Source: Phycisphaeraceae bacterium (GTDB taxonomy: Bacteria; Planctomycetota; Phycisphaerae; Phycisphaerales; SM1A02). Taken from it: a stretch of DNA of 64,000 nt. Shown here one piece after another: positions 63,714 through 64,000 of the stretch (within the stretch, counting starts at the first letter, position 1; every line of letters begins with the position of its first letter). Location of the stretch: assembly GCA_004213555.1 (NCBI GenBank), contig SHAP01000003.1:1-64000 (forward strand), given 5' to 3'. The notes beneath the pieces are model-generated. The model made no database searches. It was not told the DNA's origin and saw only the letters and a program-made list of their open reading frames with translations. The translations under genes and the position numbers were made by a program.

Positions 63714-64000
63714 TTACGGGCAGGGGCCAAAGGCGGACAGCAGGCCGATCAGGTCATCAAAGCCAACGGTGCCTGACCCATCAACATCTTCTGGGCAGCC
63801 AGAACATGTGCTGTCCCAAGCGGAGAGCAGGGACACCAGGTCGTTGAAATCGACGGTTCCATTGCCATCGGCATCGCCTGGGCAGGTTGGACCGTCATCA
63901 ATGCACTCCGTCGCCAAGAGACGGACACCATCAACAGCGGCTTCCACCACCGAGCCTTCGCCGGTGTCTTGGGCAATAAAGCGGATGCGGAAGTTGGTGC
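63714..64000 (-). CDS. C-terminus of a secreted dockerin-tailed protein (partial)
   Basis: The frame is open to the right edge. It reads NFRIRFIAQDTGEGSVVEAAVDGVRLL, the end of a jelly-roll type domain common in secreted planctomycete peptidases, then a CPGDADGNGTVDFNDLVSLL and DVDGSGTVGFDDLIGLLSAF dockerin-like pair ending GPCP. The catalytic part lies outside the window. Confidence 0.75.
   Translation of the reverse strand, partial: TNFRIRFIAQDTGEGSVVEAAVDGVRLLATECIDDGPTCPGDADGNGTVDFNDLVSLLSAWDSTCSGCPEDVDGSGTVGFDDLIGLLSAFGPCP

Overview
The window looks like a chromosomal segment of a marine planctomycete of the class Phycisphaerae. This rests on several signs read from the sequence. Two secreted proteins end in a PAPGALALLGLAGLGRRR-type sorting tail. 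At least six large exported proteins end in paired dockerin/EF-hand-like repeats of the form DxDGxVxFxDLxxLLxxWG. There is a DUF1800/DUF1501 pair, a very long divergent SecA, and GC-rich coding DNA throughout. The species cannot be named from the sequence alone.

Layout. 1-8.4 kb: a truncated L-lysine 6-transaminase, a lone GspE/PilB-type ATPase, a membrane coiled-coil protein with a BRCT-like C-terminus, an LpxL-type acyltransferase, SurE, a TonB-like protein, an RluA-type pseudouridine synthase and a lipoprotein. 8.4-24 kb: housekeeping genes, almost all on the minus strand. These are clpC, then a co-oriented block read from right to left: secA, small lipoprotein, HU, dnaB, ECF sigma factor, candidate anti-sigma, coiled-coil protein, bcp peroxiredoxin, LolC/E-type permease and LolD-type ATPase. 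24-31 kb: DUF1800 and DUF1501 (Tat-exported), an HMA metal-binding lipoprotein, tRNA-Lys(CUU), a DUF4149-like membrane protein, secreted proteins, and a DUF6607 gene whose promoter contains a Fur-box-like sequence.

31.3-47.7 kb is the most coherent functional unit: a probable beta-1,3-glucan (laminarin) utilisation locus. It has a secreted GH5-fascin-dockerin enzyme, a secreted GH16-CBM6-Cys-rich-dockerin enzyme, and a tight operon of solute-binding protein, two permeases and a large cytoplasmic phosphorylase of the GH94/GH149/GH161 type. It also has a divergent MalK/UgpC-type ATPase, a GH1 beta-glucosidase and a second GH16 enzyme fused to a DUF4174 domain. The inferred flow is extracellular hydrolysis, ABC import of oligosaccharides (no SusC/D genes are present), then phosphorolysis and hydrolysis in the cytoplasm. 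An Amt ammonium transporter follows convergently.

49-64 kb: a tandem SGNH esterase, a glycine-rich RRM protein, queE-queC, a sorting-tail protein with a good promoter and terminator, the HrpA helicase, a secreted metallophosphatase, a large repetitive P-domain surface protein, a GT-C-like membrane protein and the C-terminus of another dockerin-tailed protein at the window edge. A 430-bp gene-free stretch at 36.1-36.5 kb carries a plausible promoter and a strong terminator on the plus strand and may encode a small RNA.
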